A DNA stretch of 64,000 bases from Flavobacterium gilvum (GTDB lineage Bacteria; Bacteroidota; Bacteroidia; Flavobacteriales; Flavobacteriaceae). Positions 1 through 7,951 of this stretch are shown one piece after another (the stretch's first letter is position 1; each line of letters starts with the position of its first letter). Location: the NCBI RefSeq assembly GCF_001761465.1, contig NZ_CP017479.1, positions 3,968,001-4,032,000 on the forward strand. The letters run 5' to 3'. A model generated the notes under the pieces. The model did no database searches. It was not told the origin of the DNA and saw nothing but the letters and a program-made list of their open reading frames with translations. The position numbers and the translations under genes are program-made.

Positions 1-273
1 AGTGTCGATAATTTTACAACTTCTACTTTGGTTTTTAAAAGCATTGCAAGCAAAGGTCCTAATACCTACCTCATCAACGCCGATTTGACAATTAAGGGAA
101 TTACAAACAACGTTCAGTTTGATTTGGTTGTAAATGGAAACAAAGCCACAGCCAGTTTGCAAATCGACCGTACCAAATATGATATTAAATACGGTTCCGG
201 AAGTTATTTCGATGATTTAGGCGACAAAACAATTTATGATGATTTTGAGTTAAACGTGGTTTTAGCTTACTAA
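1..273 (+). CDS. YceI-like family protein, C-terminal part
   Basis: The reading frame is open from the first base of the window, so the gene begins upstream and only about 90 residues are visible. Segments such as INADLTIKGITNNVQFDLVV and the end YDDFELNVVLAY match the beta-strand pattern of YceI-like lipocalin-fold proteins, which are usually periplasmic and bind isoprenoid-type ligands. The family call rests on this C-terminal pattern only, because the signal peptide lies outside the window. The gene ends before the trp promoter and is not part of that operon. Confidence 0.7.
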   Translation, partial: SVDNFTTSTLVFKSIASKGPNTYLINADLTIKGITNNVQFDLVVNGNKATASLQIDRTKYDIKYGSGSYFDDLGDKTIYDDFELNVVLAY

Positions 274-328
274 AAACAACGATTTAACAAAAAAATAAAA
301 AATTTAGCTTTTTTTTTAATTCATATTT

Positions 329-359
329 TTTGTCGGAATGAATATCATTTATATATTTG
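329..359 (+). promoter_or_regulatory. Promoter of the trp operon
   Basis: TTTG at 329-332, a 19-bp spacer and TATATTTG at 352-359 match the Bacteroidota consensus TTTG / TAnnTTTG with ideal spacing. The transcript would start near 364, about 14 bases before the leader peptide ATG. This places the leader peptide and terminator hairpin at the front of the trp mRNA. Confidence 0.8.
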
Positions 360-377
360 CGAACAAGAAAAACAAAC

Positions 378-434
378 ATGAACACAATAACAAACAATAC
401 TTGGTGGTGGAACAATTTACGTCAAACGTCGTGA
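378..434 (+). CDS. trpL: trp operon leader peptide (TrpL-like)
   Basis: A short ORF encodes MNTITNNTWWWNNLRQTS, 18 residues with three consecutive Trp codons (402-410). It sits between a strong promoter and a terminator hairpin upstream of trpE. In classical attenuation the ribosome stalls at the Trp codons when charged tRNA-Trp is scarce and so prevents the terminator from forming. The run of TGG in such a short ORF directly before trp genes is very unlikely by chance. Whether it is translated has not been shown. Confidence 0.85.
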   Translation: MNTITNNTWWWNNLRQTS

Positions 435-490
435 AATAAGCTCCTATAGTATTATTTGAACTATAAATATAAAAGGCTTGTCATCACGAC
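428..490 (+). promoter_or_regulatory. Candidate antiterminator pairing of the trp attenuator
   Basis: GTCGTGA at 428-434 overlaps the leader stop codon and is complementary to TCACGAC at 484-490, which contains the loop and part of the 3' arm of the terminator. A ribosome stalled at the Trp codons would leave 428-434 free to pair and disrupt the terminator. A ribosome at the stop codon would cover it. A separate small hairpin, TATAGT (445-450) with ACTATA (460-465), lies between them. The pairing is only 7 bp and is an inference. Confidence 0.5.
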
Positions 491-502
491 AGGCCTTTTT
501 TT
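472..502 (+). terminator. trp attenuator terminator
   Basis: AAAGGCTTGTC (472-482) pairs with GACAGGCCTTT (488-498) with one G-U pair and a five-base loop, followed by a T run to 502. It lies between the Trp-rich leader peptide and trpE, so it is a premature terminator controlled by leader translation rather than an end-of-gene terminator. Confidence 0.85.
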
Positions 503-554
503 ATTTCGAAAAACAAACAAAAAATAAAGACAAAAAATAAAAGCAACATAACGC

Positions 555-1955
555 ATGACAACTTATAAACTACAGACCAATTACAAACAAATACTCGCGG
601 ATACCATTACACCAGTGAGCGTTTATTTTAAAATCCGAGACAAATTTGCAAATAGTCTGCTATTAGAAAGTAGCGATTATCACGCCAATGACAACAGCTT
701 TTCGTATATCTGCTGCAATCCGATTGCTTCAATTAAAATAGAAAATGAAATTATTTCTAAAAACTATCCGGACGGAACATTGGAAACAATTGCAATTGAT
801 GCAAACACCAATATTCCAGAAATTATTCAAACCTTTTCCGGACAGTTCAAATCTGATAAAACCGATTTCAAATTCATCAATAACGGATTATTTGGTTACA
901 TTTCGTATGATGCCGTTCGTTATTTCGAAAAAGTAAACATTTCCAAAAAAGAAAATAGCAATACCATTCCAGATGTGTATTATGCGGTTTACCAAAACAT
1001 AATCGCTATCAACCATTTCAAAAACGAAGCTTATATTTTCAGCCACAGTGTAGATGGAAAAAATAATATCTCAGAAATTGAACAACTATTGCAGTCCAGA
1101 AACATTGCTTCTTATAAATTTTCAAAAGAGGGAGAAGGTTTCTCCAATCTTACCGATGAAGAATTTAAACATAATGTGGCTTTAGCCAAAAAACATTGCT
1201 TCCGTGGTGATGTGTTCCAATTGGTTTTATCCAGAAGGTTTACCCAAGGTTTCAAAGGCGATGAATTCAATGTTTACAGAGCCTTAAGAAGCATTAACCC
1301 ATCTCCTTACCTGTTCTTTTTTGATTATGGTGATTTCAAAATATTTGGTTCTTCACCCGAAGCCCAGATTATCGTCAAAAACCGAAAAGCCGAAATCCAC
1401 CCGATTGCCGGAACTTTCAGAAGAACCGGTGATGATGAAAAAGATGCTGTTTTGGCTAAAAAATTATCCGAAGATAAAAAAGAAAACAGTGAACACGTAA
1501 TGTTGGTCGATTTGGCCCGAAACGATTTAAGTCGTCACGGTCATGGCGTTCAGGTTGAGAAATACAGGGAAGTTCAATTCTTTTCTCACGTAATCCATTT
1601 AGTTTCCAAAGTAACAGGACATTTGCACGAAAAAGCCACTACCATGCAAGTTGTTGCTGATACTTTTCCAGCAGGAACATTGAGCGGAGCTCCAAAACAC
1701 CGAGCCATGCAATTAATCGAAGATTACGAAAAAACAAACCGTAATTTTTATGGCGGCGCTATCGGTTTTATGGATTTTGAAGGTAATTTTAATCACGCGA
1801 TTATGATTCGAACATTCCTGAGCAAAAACCACCAATTGCATTGTCAAGCCGGAGCCGGTATCGTAGCCAGTTCTGACGAAGAAAGCGAAATGCAGGAAGT
1901 TTACAATAAATTACTAGCGCTCAATAAAGCATTGGATTTAGCAGAGACAATTTAA
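555..1955 (+). CDS. trpE: Anthranilate synthase component I
   Basis: TrpE converts chorismate to anthranilate using ammonia delivered by TrpG, the first step of tryptophan synthesis. The 466-residue protein has the LLLESS segment (residues 35-40) that forms part of the Trp feedback site in this family. It also has the chorismate-binding core with LVDLARNDLSRHG near residue 317 and TLSGAPKHRAMQLI near 376. It is the first structural gene after the attenuator. The start is the first ATG after the attenuator terminator. The alternative role as PabB is unlikely given the operon. Confidence 0.97.
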   Translation: MTTYKLQTNYKQILADTITPVSVYFKIRDKFANSLLLESSDYHANDNSFSYICCNPIASIKIENEIISKNYPDGTLETIAIDANTNIPEIIQTFSGQFKSDKTDFKFINNGLFGYISYDAVRYFEKVNISKKENSNTIPDVYYAVYQNIIAINHFKNEAYIFSHSVDGKNNISEIEQLLQSRNIASYKFSKEGEGFSNLTDEEFKHNVALAKKHCFRGDVFQLVLSRRFTQGFKGDEFNVYRALRSINPSPYLFFFDYGDFKIFGSSPEAQIIVKNRKAEIHPIAGTFRRTGDDEKDAVLAKKLSEDKKENSEHVMLVDLARNDLSRHGHGVQVEKYREVQFFSHVIHLVSKVTGHLHEKATTMQVVADTFPAGTLSGAPKHRAMQLIEDYEKTNRNFYGGAIGFMDFEGNFNHAIMIRTFLSKNHQLHCQAGAGIVASSDEESEMQEVYNKLLALNKALDLAETI

Positions 1956-2032
1956 AAAAGTAATCAGTCTTCAGTTTTTAGTATTCAGTCAAAAACCTGA
2001 AACATTAAACTTTAAACAAAAAATTAAACAAA

Positions 2033-2599
2033 ATGAAAAAAATACTAGTCATAGACAATTACGATAGTTTCACTTACAACTTGGTGCACTATCTCGAAGA
2101 TTTAAACTGTGAAGTTACTGTTTACAGAAACGATGAATTTGATATTGACGAAATCTCGGGTTTCGACAAAATATTGCTTTCGCCAGGCCCCGGAATTCCT
2201 GATGAAGCCGGATTATTGAAAGCTGTCATTGCAAAGTACGCTCCTACCAAAAGTATTCTTGGTGTTTGCTTGGGGCAACAAGCAATTGGTGAGGTTTTTG
2301 GGGGAACACTTTCCAACTTAGACAAAGTTTATCACGGCGTGGCCACAACGGTAAAAAAATCGGTAAATGATGAACTTTTGTTTGAAGGTTTGGAAAACGA
2401 ATTCGAAGTGGGACGTTACCATTCATGGGTTGTAAATGCCGATTTACCAGATGATCTGGAAGCAACGTCTTTCGACGAAAACGGTCAAGTAATGTCTTTG
2501 CGTCATAAAACATACGATGTACGCGGTGTGCAATTTCATCCAGAAAGCGTGTTGACACCAAACGGAAAAAAAATATTAGAAAATTGGTTGAAATCGTAA
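2033..2599 (+). CDS. trpG: Anthranilate synthase component II (glutamine amidotransferase)
   Basis: TrpG releases ammonia from glutamine for TrpE. The 188-residue class I amidotransferase starts with the typical ILVIDNYDSFTYNLVHYLE segment. It has the oxyanion/nucleophile motif GVCLGQQ with Cys79 and the catalytic pair His169 and Glu171 in HPES. It is a single-domain subunit and is not fused to TrpD. Seventy-seven bases separate it from trpE. In some bacteria the same protein also serves PabB. Confidence 0.96.
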   Translation: MKKILVIDNYDSFTYNLVHYLEDLNCEVTVYRNDEFDIDEISGFDKILLSPGPGIPDEAGLLKAVIAKYAPTKSILGVCLGQQAIGEVFGGTLSNLDKVYHGVATTVKKSVNDELLFEGLENEFEVGRYHSWVVNADLPDDLEATSFDENGQVMSLRHKTYDVRGVQFHPESVLTPNGKKILENWLKS

Positions 2600-2626
2600 A
2601 ACCAATCATGTCGACATTACATTGCG

Positions 2627-2655
2627 GTAGAGGCGTTGCACTGCAACGTCTCTAC
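2627..2655. repeat. Palindromic repeat in the trpG downstream spacer
   Basis: GTAGAGGCGTTGCA is followed directly by CTGCAACGTCTCTAC, an almost perfect dyad of 29 bases. It resembles REP-type elements dispersed in Bacteroidota genomes. It has no T run, so it is not an obvious terminator, but it could affect mRNA stability between trpG and the cytochrome gene. Confidence 0.7.
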
Positions 2656-2689
2656 AACGACAAAAACAAATAATATTCAAAAAAAATAA

Positions 2690-3532
2690 ATGAAAACAGT
2701 TAAAATCCATTTTATCCTTGTTTGTCTTTCTGTTTTTGTTCTCTTTTCATGTAATGAAAAAAAGGAACAAAAAATAGAACAGACAGTAAATGTCGAGCCA
2801 GAAATGGTTTTGGATTTGGTGGATTTACAAACCAAAAACAAACTGGGAAAAGATACGGTTGTTACGGTAATTAACGACCCTGTTTATCATAAAACAAAGA
2901 AATATCGTGCTGTAAGTGCATTACTTTTGGTAAAAAATGAAATTGATTTAAGCAAAATAGACATCAAAAACACCAAAATAATATTTGAATGTATTGATGG
3001 CTACAAACCTGAAATGCCATTGGAATTATTTTTAAAAGCAAAACCATTTTTAGCTTTCAAAGATGTTGATGCACCAAAAGGAACGAATTGGGAAAAGATC
3101 GTCAAAAACGGAAATGAGATGGATGCCAATCCTTTTTACTTGGTTTACACATCAATTTCTACAGATAATCAGGAATACAAATGGCCTTATAATTTGATAA
3201 AAATCCATTTGGAACCTTTGAACAAATCAATAAAAGAGTTGTTTCCATCAAACAATAAAAAGGTAGAAGTAGGTTATAATTTATTTCAAAAACAATGTAT
3301 CACTTGTCACGCCATCAACGGAATTGGAGGCACAATGGGACCCGAATTGAATTATCCCAAAAGTGTAACCGAATATTGGAAAGAAAAAGAATTGGTCGAT
3401 TATATTGTTGATCCGGCTTCTTTCAGAAATAAAGTTAAAATGCCAACACTCGGAATTACAAAACAAGAATCACAAGAAATAGTTGATTACTTGAAATACA
3501 TGTCAGAGCATAGAAAAGTGAATAGTAATTAG
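2690..3532 (+). CDS. Lipoprotein with C-terminal cytochrome c domain, inside the trp operon
   Basis: This 280-residue protein has a lipoprotein signal ending in LFSC (Cys21), so it is probably anchored in an envelope membrane. The C-terminal third holds one haem c site, CITCH (Cys203, Cys206, His207), with a likely Met ligand in VKMP near residue 251. The middle region (about 35-190, with DGYKPEMPLELFLKAKPFLAF) is not clearly assigned. It vaguely resembles the Mo-cofactor-binding fold of sulfite-oxidase-like proteins, but that is a weak impression. It reads in the trp direction with spacers of 90 and 52 bases to its neighbours. No role in tryptophan synthesis is known or implied by its sequence. 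Confidence 0.85.
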   Translation: MKTVKIHFILVCLSVFVLFSCNEKKEQKIEQTVNVEPEMVLDLVDLQTKNKLGKDTVVTVINDPVYHKTKKYRAVSALLLVKNEIDLSKIDIKNTKIIFECIDGYKPEMPLELFLKAKPFLAFKDVDAPKGTNWEKIVKNGNEMDANPFYLVYTSISTDNQEYKWPYNLIKIHLEPLNKSIKELFPSNNKKVEVGYNLFQKQCITCHAINGIGGTMGPELNYPKSVTEYWKEKELVDYIVDPASFRNKVKMPTLGITKQESQEIVDYLKYMSEHRKVNSN

Positions 3533-3584
3533 TTTAAAAAAACTTAGCAACTCTGCAACTTAGAATCTTAGCAACTTAAAAAAA

Positions 3585-4577
3585 ATGAAAAACATATTAA
3601 ACAGATTAATCAATCACGAAATTCTTTCTAAAGAAGAAGCCAAAAACGTATTGGTGAATATCTCCAACGGGAACTACAATCCAAGCCAAATCGCGGCATT
3701 TTTGACCGTTTATATGATGCGCAGCATTAGTATTGATGAATTAGCCGGTTTTCGTGAAGCTTTGCTCGAATTGTGCGTTCGCATCGATTTATCGGCTTAT
3801 AATACTGTCGATTTGGTGGGCACGGGAGGTGACGGAAAAGACACTTTCAACATCTCGACTTTGGCCTCTTTTGTTACCGCAGGAGCCGGAATAAAAGTGA
3901 CCAAACATGGTAATTACGGAGTTTCATCAATTTCCGGTTCAAGTAACGTCATGGAAAATTTGGGAGTAAGATTCAGTAACGACAAAGACTTTTTGGAAAA
4001 ATGTGTGGATCAGGCCGGAATTTGTATTTTGCACGCTCCACTCTTTCACCCCGCTATGAAAAACGTTGGCCCAATCCGAAAAGAATTAGCGGTGAGAACC
4101 TTTTTTAATATTCTTGGACCAATGATAAACCCCTCTTTTCCAAAGAACCAATTATTGGGTGTTTTCAATCTCGAATTGGCCAGAATGTATGGGTATTTAT
4201 ATCAAAACACAAACACCAATTACACCATTTTACATTCGCTTGACGGCTATGACGAAGTTTCTTTGACAGGAGCCACAAAAATAATTACACAAAGCAAGGA
4301 AGAAATGCTAAATCCAAGTGATTTCGGCGTTCGCCAATTATTGCAAAGCGAAATCGAAGGCGGAAAAACCATCGAAGAATCGGCAGAAATGTTCATGAAT
4401 ATCATTTCCGGGAAAGGCACCGAAGCTCAAAACAATGTTGTTTGTGCCAATGCTGGTCTGGCAATCGCCACGGTTAATGGATGTACACCATTAGAAGGAT
4501 TTGAGAAGGCCAAAGAAAGTCTGCTCTCCGGAAAAGCGATTTTGGCATTAAATAAATTGAAAGAATTAAGTAGATAA
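3585..4577 (+). CDS. trpD: Anthranilate phosphoribosyltransferase
   Basis: TrpD joins anthranilate to PRPP. The 330-residue protein has the glycine-rich PRPP loop GTGGDGKDTFNIST (about residues 83-96). It also has the conserved segment KHGNYGVSSISGSSNVMENLG and the anthranilate-binding stretch HPAMKNVGPIRKELAVRT. Length and motifs are normal. It follows the cytochrome lipoprotein gene and precedes trpC. Confidence 0.97.
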   Translation: MKNILNRLINHEILSKEEAKNVLVNISNGNYNPSQIAAFLTVYMMRSISIDELAGFREALLELCVRIDLSAYNTVDLVGTGGDGKDTFNISTLASFVTAGAGIKVTKHGNYGVSSISGSSNVMENLGVRFSNDKDFLEKCVDQAGICILHAPLFHPAMKNVGPIRKELAVRTFFNILGPMINPSFPKNQLLGVFNLELARMYGYLYQNTNTNYTILHSLDGYDEVSLTGATKIITQSKEEMLNPSDFGVRQLLQSEIEGGKTIEESAEMFMNIISGKGTEAQNNVVCANAGLAIATVNGCTPLEGFEKAKESLLSGKAILALNKLKELSR

Positions 4578-4645
4578 AATAGTTTAAAGTTTAAGGTCTA
4601 AAGTTGTTGGAATAATGAGCAACTTTAAACCTTAAACAAAGAAAA
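4578..4645. repeat. Imperfect palindrome between trpD and trpC
   Basis: The spacer contains AGTTTAAGGTCTAAAGTTG and, on the other side of a short loop, CAACTTTAAACCTTAAAC. These pair as an imperfect stem. The sequence is built from simple TTTAAAC-type words and has no T run. It is one of several unrelated dyads in the trp operon spacers. Confidence 0.55.
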
Positions 4646-4662
4646 CTTTAAACAAAATATAA

Positions 4663-5442
4663 ATGAACATATTAGACAAAATCATAGTTGACAAAAAAAG
4701 GGAAGTTGTTCTCAAAAAATCAATCATTCCGGTTTCGCAATTGGAAGCGTCTGTTTTTTTTGGAAAAAAAATTATTTCTTTAAGTCAAAACCTAAAAAGC
4801 AGCAACTCAGGAATCATTGCCGAACACAAGCGACGTTCCCCTTCCAAAGCCGAAATCAATTATGGTTTCACCGTTGAAGAAGTCGTAAAAGGATACGAAA
4901 GTGCTGGTGCCTGTGGAATTTCGGTTTTGACAGATGGAAAATATTTTGGCGGTTCTCTGGACGACTTGCTTTTGGCAAGAGCCTCAGTAAATATTCCGCT
5001 ATTGCGAAAAGAATTCATTGTTGATGAATACCAAATCCTAGAAGCCAAAGCTCACGGAGCCGATTTGATTTTGCTCATCGCTGCCGTTTTGACTCGCGAA
5101 GAAATCAAATCTTTGTCGGAGTTTGCCAAAAATTTAGGATTGGAAGTATTATTAGAAGTGCACAACCAAGAAGAACTAGAAAAATCAATTATGCCAACTT
5201 TGGATATGATTGGCGTAAACAACAGAAACCTCAAAACATTTGAAGTAAGTCTGGATTTCAGCAAAGAATTGGCAAACAAAATTCCGAATGATTTTGTAAA
5301 AGTTTCTGAAAGCGGCATTTCGTCCATCGAAGCCATAAATGAATTAAAACCTTACGGCTACAAAGGATTTTTGATTGGAGAAAACTTTATGAAAACCGAT
5401 AATGCCGGAAAAGCGGCAACGGAATTTATTAGTAAGCTGTAA
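4663..5442 (+). CDS. trpC: Indole-3-glycerol-phosphate synthase
   Basis: TrpC closes the indole ring from carboxyphenylamino-deoxyribulose phosphate. The 259-residue TIM barrel has the hallmark IAEHKRRSPSKAEIN near residue 53, VLTDGKYFGGSLDDL, the catalytic LLRKEFIVDEYQI stretch, and the phosphate-binding VSESGISS near the end. It is a separate enzyme, not fused to TrpF. Confidence 0.97.
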   Translation: MNILDKIIVDKKREVVLKKSIIPVSQLEASVFFGKKIISLSQNLKSSNSGIIAEHKRRSPSKAEINYGFTVEEVVKGYESAGACGISVLTDGKYFGGSLDDLLLARASVNIPLLRKEFIVDEYQILEAKAHGADLILLIAAVLTREEIKSLSEFAKNLGLEVLLEVHNQEELEKSIMPTLDMIGVNNRNLKTFEVSLDFSKELANKIPNDFVKVSESGISSIEAINELKPYGYKGFLIGENFMKTDNAGKAATEFISKL

Positions 5443-5465
5443 TCCCCCTAACCCCAAAAGGGGGA
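5443..5465. repeat. C/G-run palindromic repeat between trpC and trpF
   Basis: A dyad of the form CCCCCTAACCCC / AAAAGGGGG starts right after the trpC stop codon. It contrasts sharply with the AT-rich surroundings. A related G/C-rich element follows inside the start of trpF (5519-5551), so the two may be remnants of one repeat insertion. Confidence 0.6.
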
Positions 5466-5488
5466 ATTATTAACTTTGAGAAAATAAG

Positions 5489-6181
5489 ATGAAAAACACC
5501 GATAAAGACAACGCAACAACTCCCTTCCCTTCGGGGAGGGCTGGGGTGGGGATTAAAATCTGTGGTATGAAATATCCCGACAATATACTCGAAGTAGGTT
5601 CGCTCCTACCCGATTATATGGGATTTATATTTTGGCCAAAATCGGCCCGTTATTTTAACGGTGAGATTCCCAATTTGCCAAAATCAATCAAAAAAACAGG
5701 GGTTTTTGTCAACGAAAATACCACGGTAATTGAAGAAAAAGTAAAAAAACACAATTTGCAGGCCGTTCAGCTACATGGTCAGGAATCGGTTGCATTTTGT
5801 TCGGAATTAAAAACTAAATTTGGTACTTCAATCGAAATTATCAAAGTGTTTTCAGCAGACGAAAATTTTGATTTCAGCATTTTGGAACCATACGAATCCG
5901 TTTGCAATTATTTCCTTTTTGATACCAAAGGAAAATTGCCCGGCGGAAACGGAACGACTTTTGACTGGAAAATATTAGTCAACTACCCTTCTACAAAACC
6001 ATTTTTCCTTAGCGGTGGAATTGGAATTGAAGAATTGGATTCGATAAATGAAATTTTAAAAACAAATTTACCCATTTATGCCATCGATATAAATAGTAAA
6101 TTTGAAATTGAACCGGGATTAAAAAACACAGCATTATGTACAGACGCGATTTATCGCGTCTCACGTAATCAAAATAAATAA
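5489..6181 (+). CDS. trpF: Phosphoribosylanthranilate isomerase with repeat-derived ends
   Basis: TrpF isomerises phosphoribosylanthranilate. The barrel core begins with IKICGM (catalytic Cys) near residue 22 and contains the conserved LFDTKGKLPGGNGTTFDW and SGGIG. The first 20 or so residues from the ATG at 5489 are unusual: TTPFPSGRAGVG is translated from a G/C-rich repeat at 5519-5551. An in-frame GTG at 5546 would give a normal-length protein starting two residues before the core. The last residues (TDAIYRVSR) are translated from the left arm of a 25-bp inverted repeat. The core is intact, so the gene is probably functional, but the true start is uncertain. Confidence 0.92.
   Translation: MKNTDKDNATTPFPSGRAGVGIKICGMKYPDNILEVGSLLPDYMGFIFWPKSARYFNGEIPNLPKSIKKTGVFVNENTTVIEEKVKKHNLQAVQLHGQESVAFCSELKTKFGTSIEIIKVFSADENFDFSILEPYESVCNYFLFDTKGKLPGGNGTTFDWKILVNYPSTKPFFLSGGIGIEELDSINEILKTNLPIYAIDINSKFEIEPGLKNTALCTDAIYRVSRNQNK
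5519..5551. repeat. G/C-rich dispersed-type repeat within the 5' end of trpF
   Basis: A sequence with CTCCCTTCCC, a TTCGGGG turn and GGGAGGGC followed by TGGGGTGGGG forms a hairpin of unusually high GC content. The neighbouring DNA is strongly AT-rich. It resembles repeats commonly seen between Bacteroidota genes. Here it lies in the annotated reading frame of trpF. Confidence 0.6.
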
Positions 6182-6213
6182 TTAAAAAGAGACGCGATAA
6201 ATCGCGTCTGTAC
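6138..6213. repeat. Perfect 25-bp inverted repeat at the trpF-trpB junction
   Basis: The 25 bases at 6138-6162 (starting GTACAGACGCGATT) are the exact reverse complement of 6189-6213, with a 26-base spacer. Each arm is itself palindromic around GACGCGAT and ATCGCGTC. The left arm lies inside the trpF reading frame and the right arm lies between the genes. It resembles a REP pair. There is no T run that would make it a clear terminator. Confidence 0.85.
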
Positions 6214-6233
6214 TGATAAAAAATAAAAATACA

Positions 6234-7415
6234 ATGAATTACAACGTAGACGAAAAAGGATATTACGGAGAATTTGGAGGTGCTTACATTCCCGAAATGC
6301 TATATCCAAATGTGGAAGAATTACGCCAGCAATATTTAAAAATTACGGCCGAACCAGAATTTAAAGAAGAGTTCAATCAACTGCTTAAAGATTACGTAGG
6401 TCGTCCAAGCCCTTTGTATTTTGCCAAAAGATTATCCGAAAAATACAACACAAAAGTCTATCTCAAAAGAGAAGATTTGAATCATACCGGCGCACACAAA
6501 ATAAACAATACCATTGGTCAGATTTTGGTAGCCAAAAAACTAGGAAAAAAACGAATCATTGCTGAGACAGGAGCGGGACAACACGGCGTAGCGACTGCCA
6601 CCGTTTGTGCGCTTATGGGACTCGAATGCATTGTTTATATGGGAGAAATCGACATCAAACGCCAAGCGCCAAATGTTGCCCGAATGAAAATGCTCGGTGC
6701 CGAAGTTCGTGCCGCACTTTCTGGTTCAAAAACTCTGAAAGATGCCACAAACGAAGCCATCCGGGATTGGATTAACAACCCGGTTGACACGCATTATATC
6801 ATTGGTTCGGCCATCGGACCACACCCTTATCCAGATATGGTAACCCGTTTTCAAAGTATTATTTCCGAAGAAATAAAATGGCAGTTGCAAGAAAAAGAAG
6901 GACGCGAAAATCCTGATTATGTTGTGGCCTGCATCGGTGGTGGAAGCAATGCCGCAGGAACTTTTTACCATTTCCTTGACGAAGAAAAAGTAGGAATCAT
7001 AGCCGTTGAAGCTGCCGGAAAAGGCGTAAATAGCGGTCACAGTGCTGCTACAAGCAAACTCGGAAAAGTTGGTGTTATTCACGGTTGCAAAACACTTTTG
7101 ATGCAAACTCCTGACGGACAAATTACAGAACCTTATTCCATTTCGGCGGGATTGGATTACCCGGGAGTTGGCCCAATGCACGCACACTTGGCACAAACAG
7201 GTCGCGCCGAGTTTTTCTCAGTGACTGATGACGATGCCATGGATTCCGGACTGGAATTATGCAAACTCGAAGGAATTATTCCTGCCATCGAATCCTCGCA
7301 TGCATTGGCAGTGCTGAAAGAAAAAGAATTCAAACCAACCGATGTCGTAGTTATCTGCCTTTCGGGTCGTGGCGACAAAGATTTGAATACATATATTGAT
7401 CATTTTAAATTATAA
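6234..7415 (+). CDS. trpB: Tryptophan synthase beta subunit
   Basis: TrpB condenses indole with serine using PLP. The 393-residue protein has the PLP-lysine motif [13 protein letters not shown] (about residues 83-95), the glycine-rich phosphate-binding GGGSNAAG near 232, and the [13 protein letters not shown] segment. Length is typical of the TrpB1 class that pairs with TrpA, encoded two genes downstream. Confidence 0.98.
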   Translation: MNYNVDEKGYYGEFGGAYIPEMLYPNVEELRQQYLKITAEPEFKEEFNQLLKDYVGRPSPLYFAKRLSEKYNTKVYLKREDLNHTGAHKINNTIGQILVAKKLGKKRIIAETGAGQHGVATATVCALMGLECIVYMGEIDIKRQAPNVARMKMLGAEVRAALSGSKTLKDATNEAIRDWINNPVDTHYIIGSAIGPHPYPDMVTRFQSIISEEIKWQLQEKEGRENPDYVVACIGGGSNAAGTFYHFLDEEKVGIIAVEAAGKGVNSGHSAATSKLGKVGVIHGCKTLLMQTPDGQITEPYSISAGLDYPGVGPMHAHLAQTGRAEFFSVTDDDAMDSGLELCKLEGIIPAIESSHALAVLKEKEFKPTDVVVICLSGRGDKDLNTYIDHFKL

Positions 7416-7418
7416 TTT

Positions 7419-7511
7419 GGGCGTTCCCCAAGGGTCGGGCTGTACGTTCCCGCTTTTTTTAATCCCTTGAAAAAAGGGATTAAAAAAGAGCTCCACTGCC
7501 ATCCCTAACGC
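7419..7511. repeat. Repeat element with internal hairpin between trpB and the cyclotransferase-like gene
   Basis: The spacer begins GGGCGTTCCCC and ends with CCCTAACGC, giving imperfect outer dyad symmetry. At its centre TTTTTTAATCCCTT (7455-7468) pairs with AAGGGATTAAAAAA (7474-7487). It has the look of a dispersed Bacteroidota palindromic repeat. The hairpin has T and A runs on opposite sides and could cause partial termination before the last two genes. Confidence 0.6.
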
Positions 7512-7566
7512 AAATACCAGTTTTGATCAAATTTTTAGGTTAACTATCAATTAAAAAACAAAGTCT

Positions 7567-7887
7567 ATGCAAAAATTATTCGCTTACGGAAGCTTGCAGC
7601 ACGAGGATGTTCAGCAAGACCTTTTTGGACGTATTCTTCAAGGAACACCGGAAACATTAATTGGTTATGAGTTAAATGAAATCCGAATTGAAGAGGAATT
7701 CGGGATAGTGCATTATCCTATCATCATGGAAACCAGTGATGCCAACGACACCATCAACGGAATTTTATATGAAATTAGCATGAAAGAACTCCACCAAGCC
7801 GATTTATACGAAGGATTGCATTACAAACGTGTTGAAGTACACTTGCAATCCAACCAAAAAGCATGGGCGTATAGTGCTGCGATTTAA
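7567..7887 (+). CDS. Gamma-glutamylcyclotransferase-like (AIG2/GGCT fold) protein
   Basis: The 106-residue protein begins with the family motif LFAYGSL (residues 4-10), which binds the gamma-glutamyl carboxylate, and has an acidic candidate catalytic Glu in DLYEG. This fold includes enzymes that cyclise gamma-glutamyl amides to 5-oxoproline, but the substrate cannot be read from sequence. It lies between trpB and trpA in the same direction with no known link to tryptophan synthesis. Confidence 0.8.
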   Translation: MQKLFAYGSLQHEDVQQDLFGRILQGTPETLIGYELNEIRIEEEFGIVHYPIIMETSDANDTINGILYEISMKELHQADLYEGLHYKRVEVHLQSNQKAWAYSAAI

Positions 7888-7951
7888 AAATTATTAAAAG
7901 GGATTCAAACAATTATTAGATTTTATAAAATCCCAAGAAAAAAACACTAAA

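Noticed and set aside
378..502. T-box or other riboswitch upstream of trpE
   Set aside because: The leader is too short and lacks T-box signatures; a translated leader peptide with Trp codons explains the hairpin better.
6726..7196. 156-residue minus-strand ORF inside trpB
   Set aside because: It lies entirely antisense to a conserved enzyme and has Cys/Phe-rich shadow composition.
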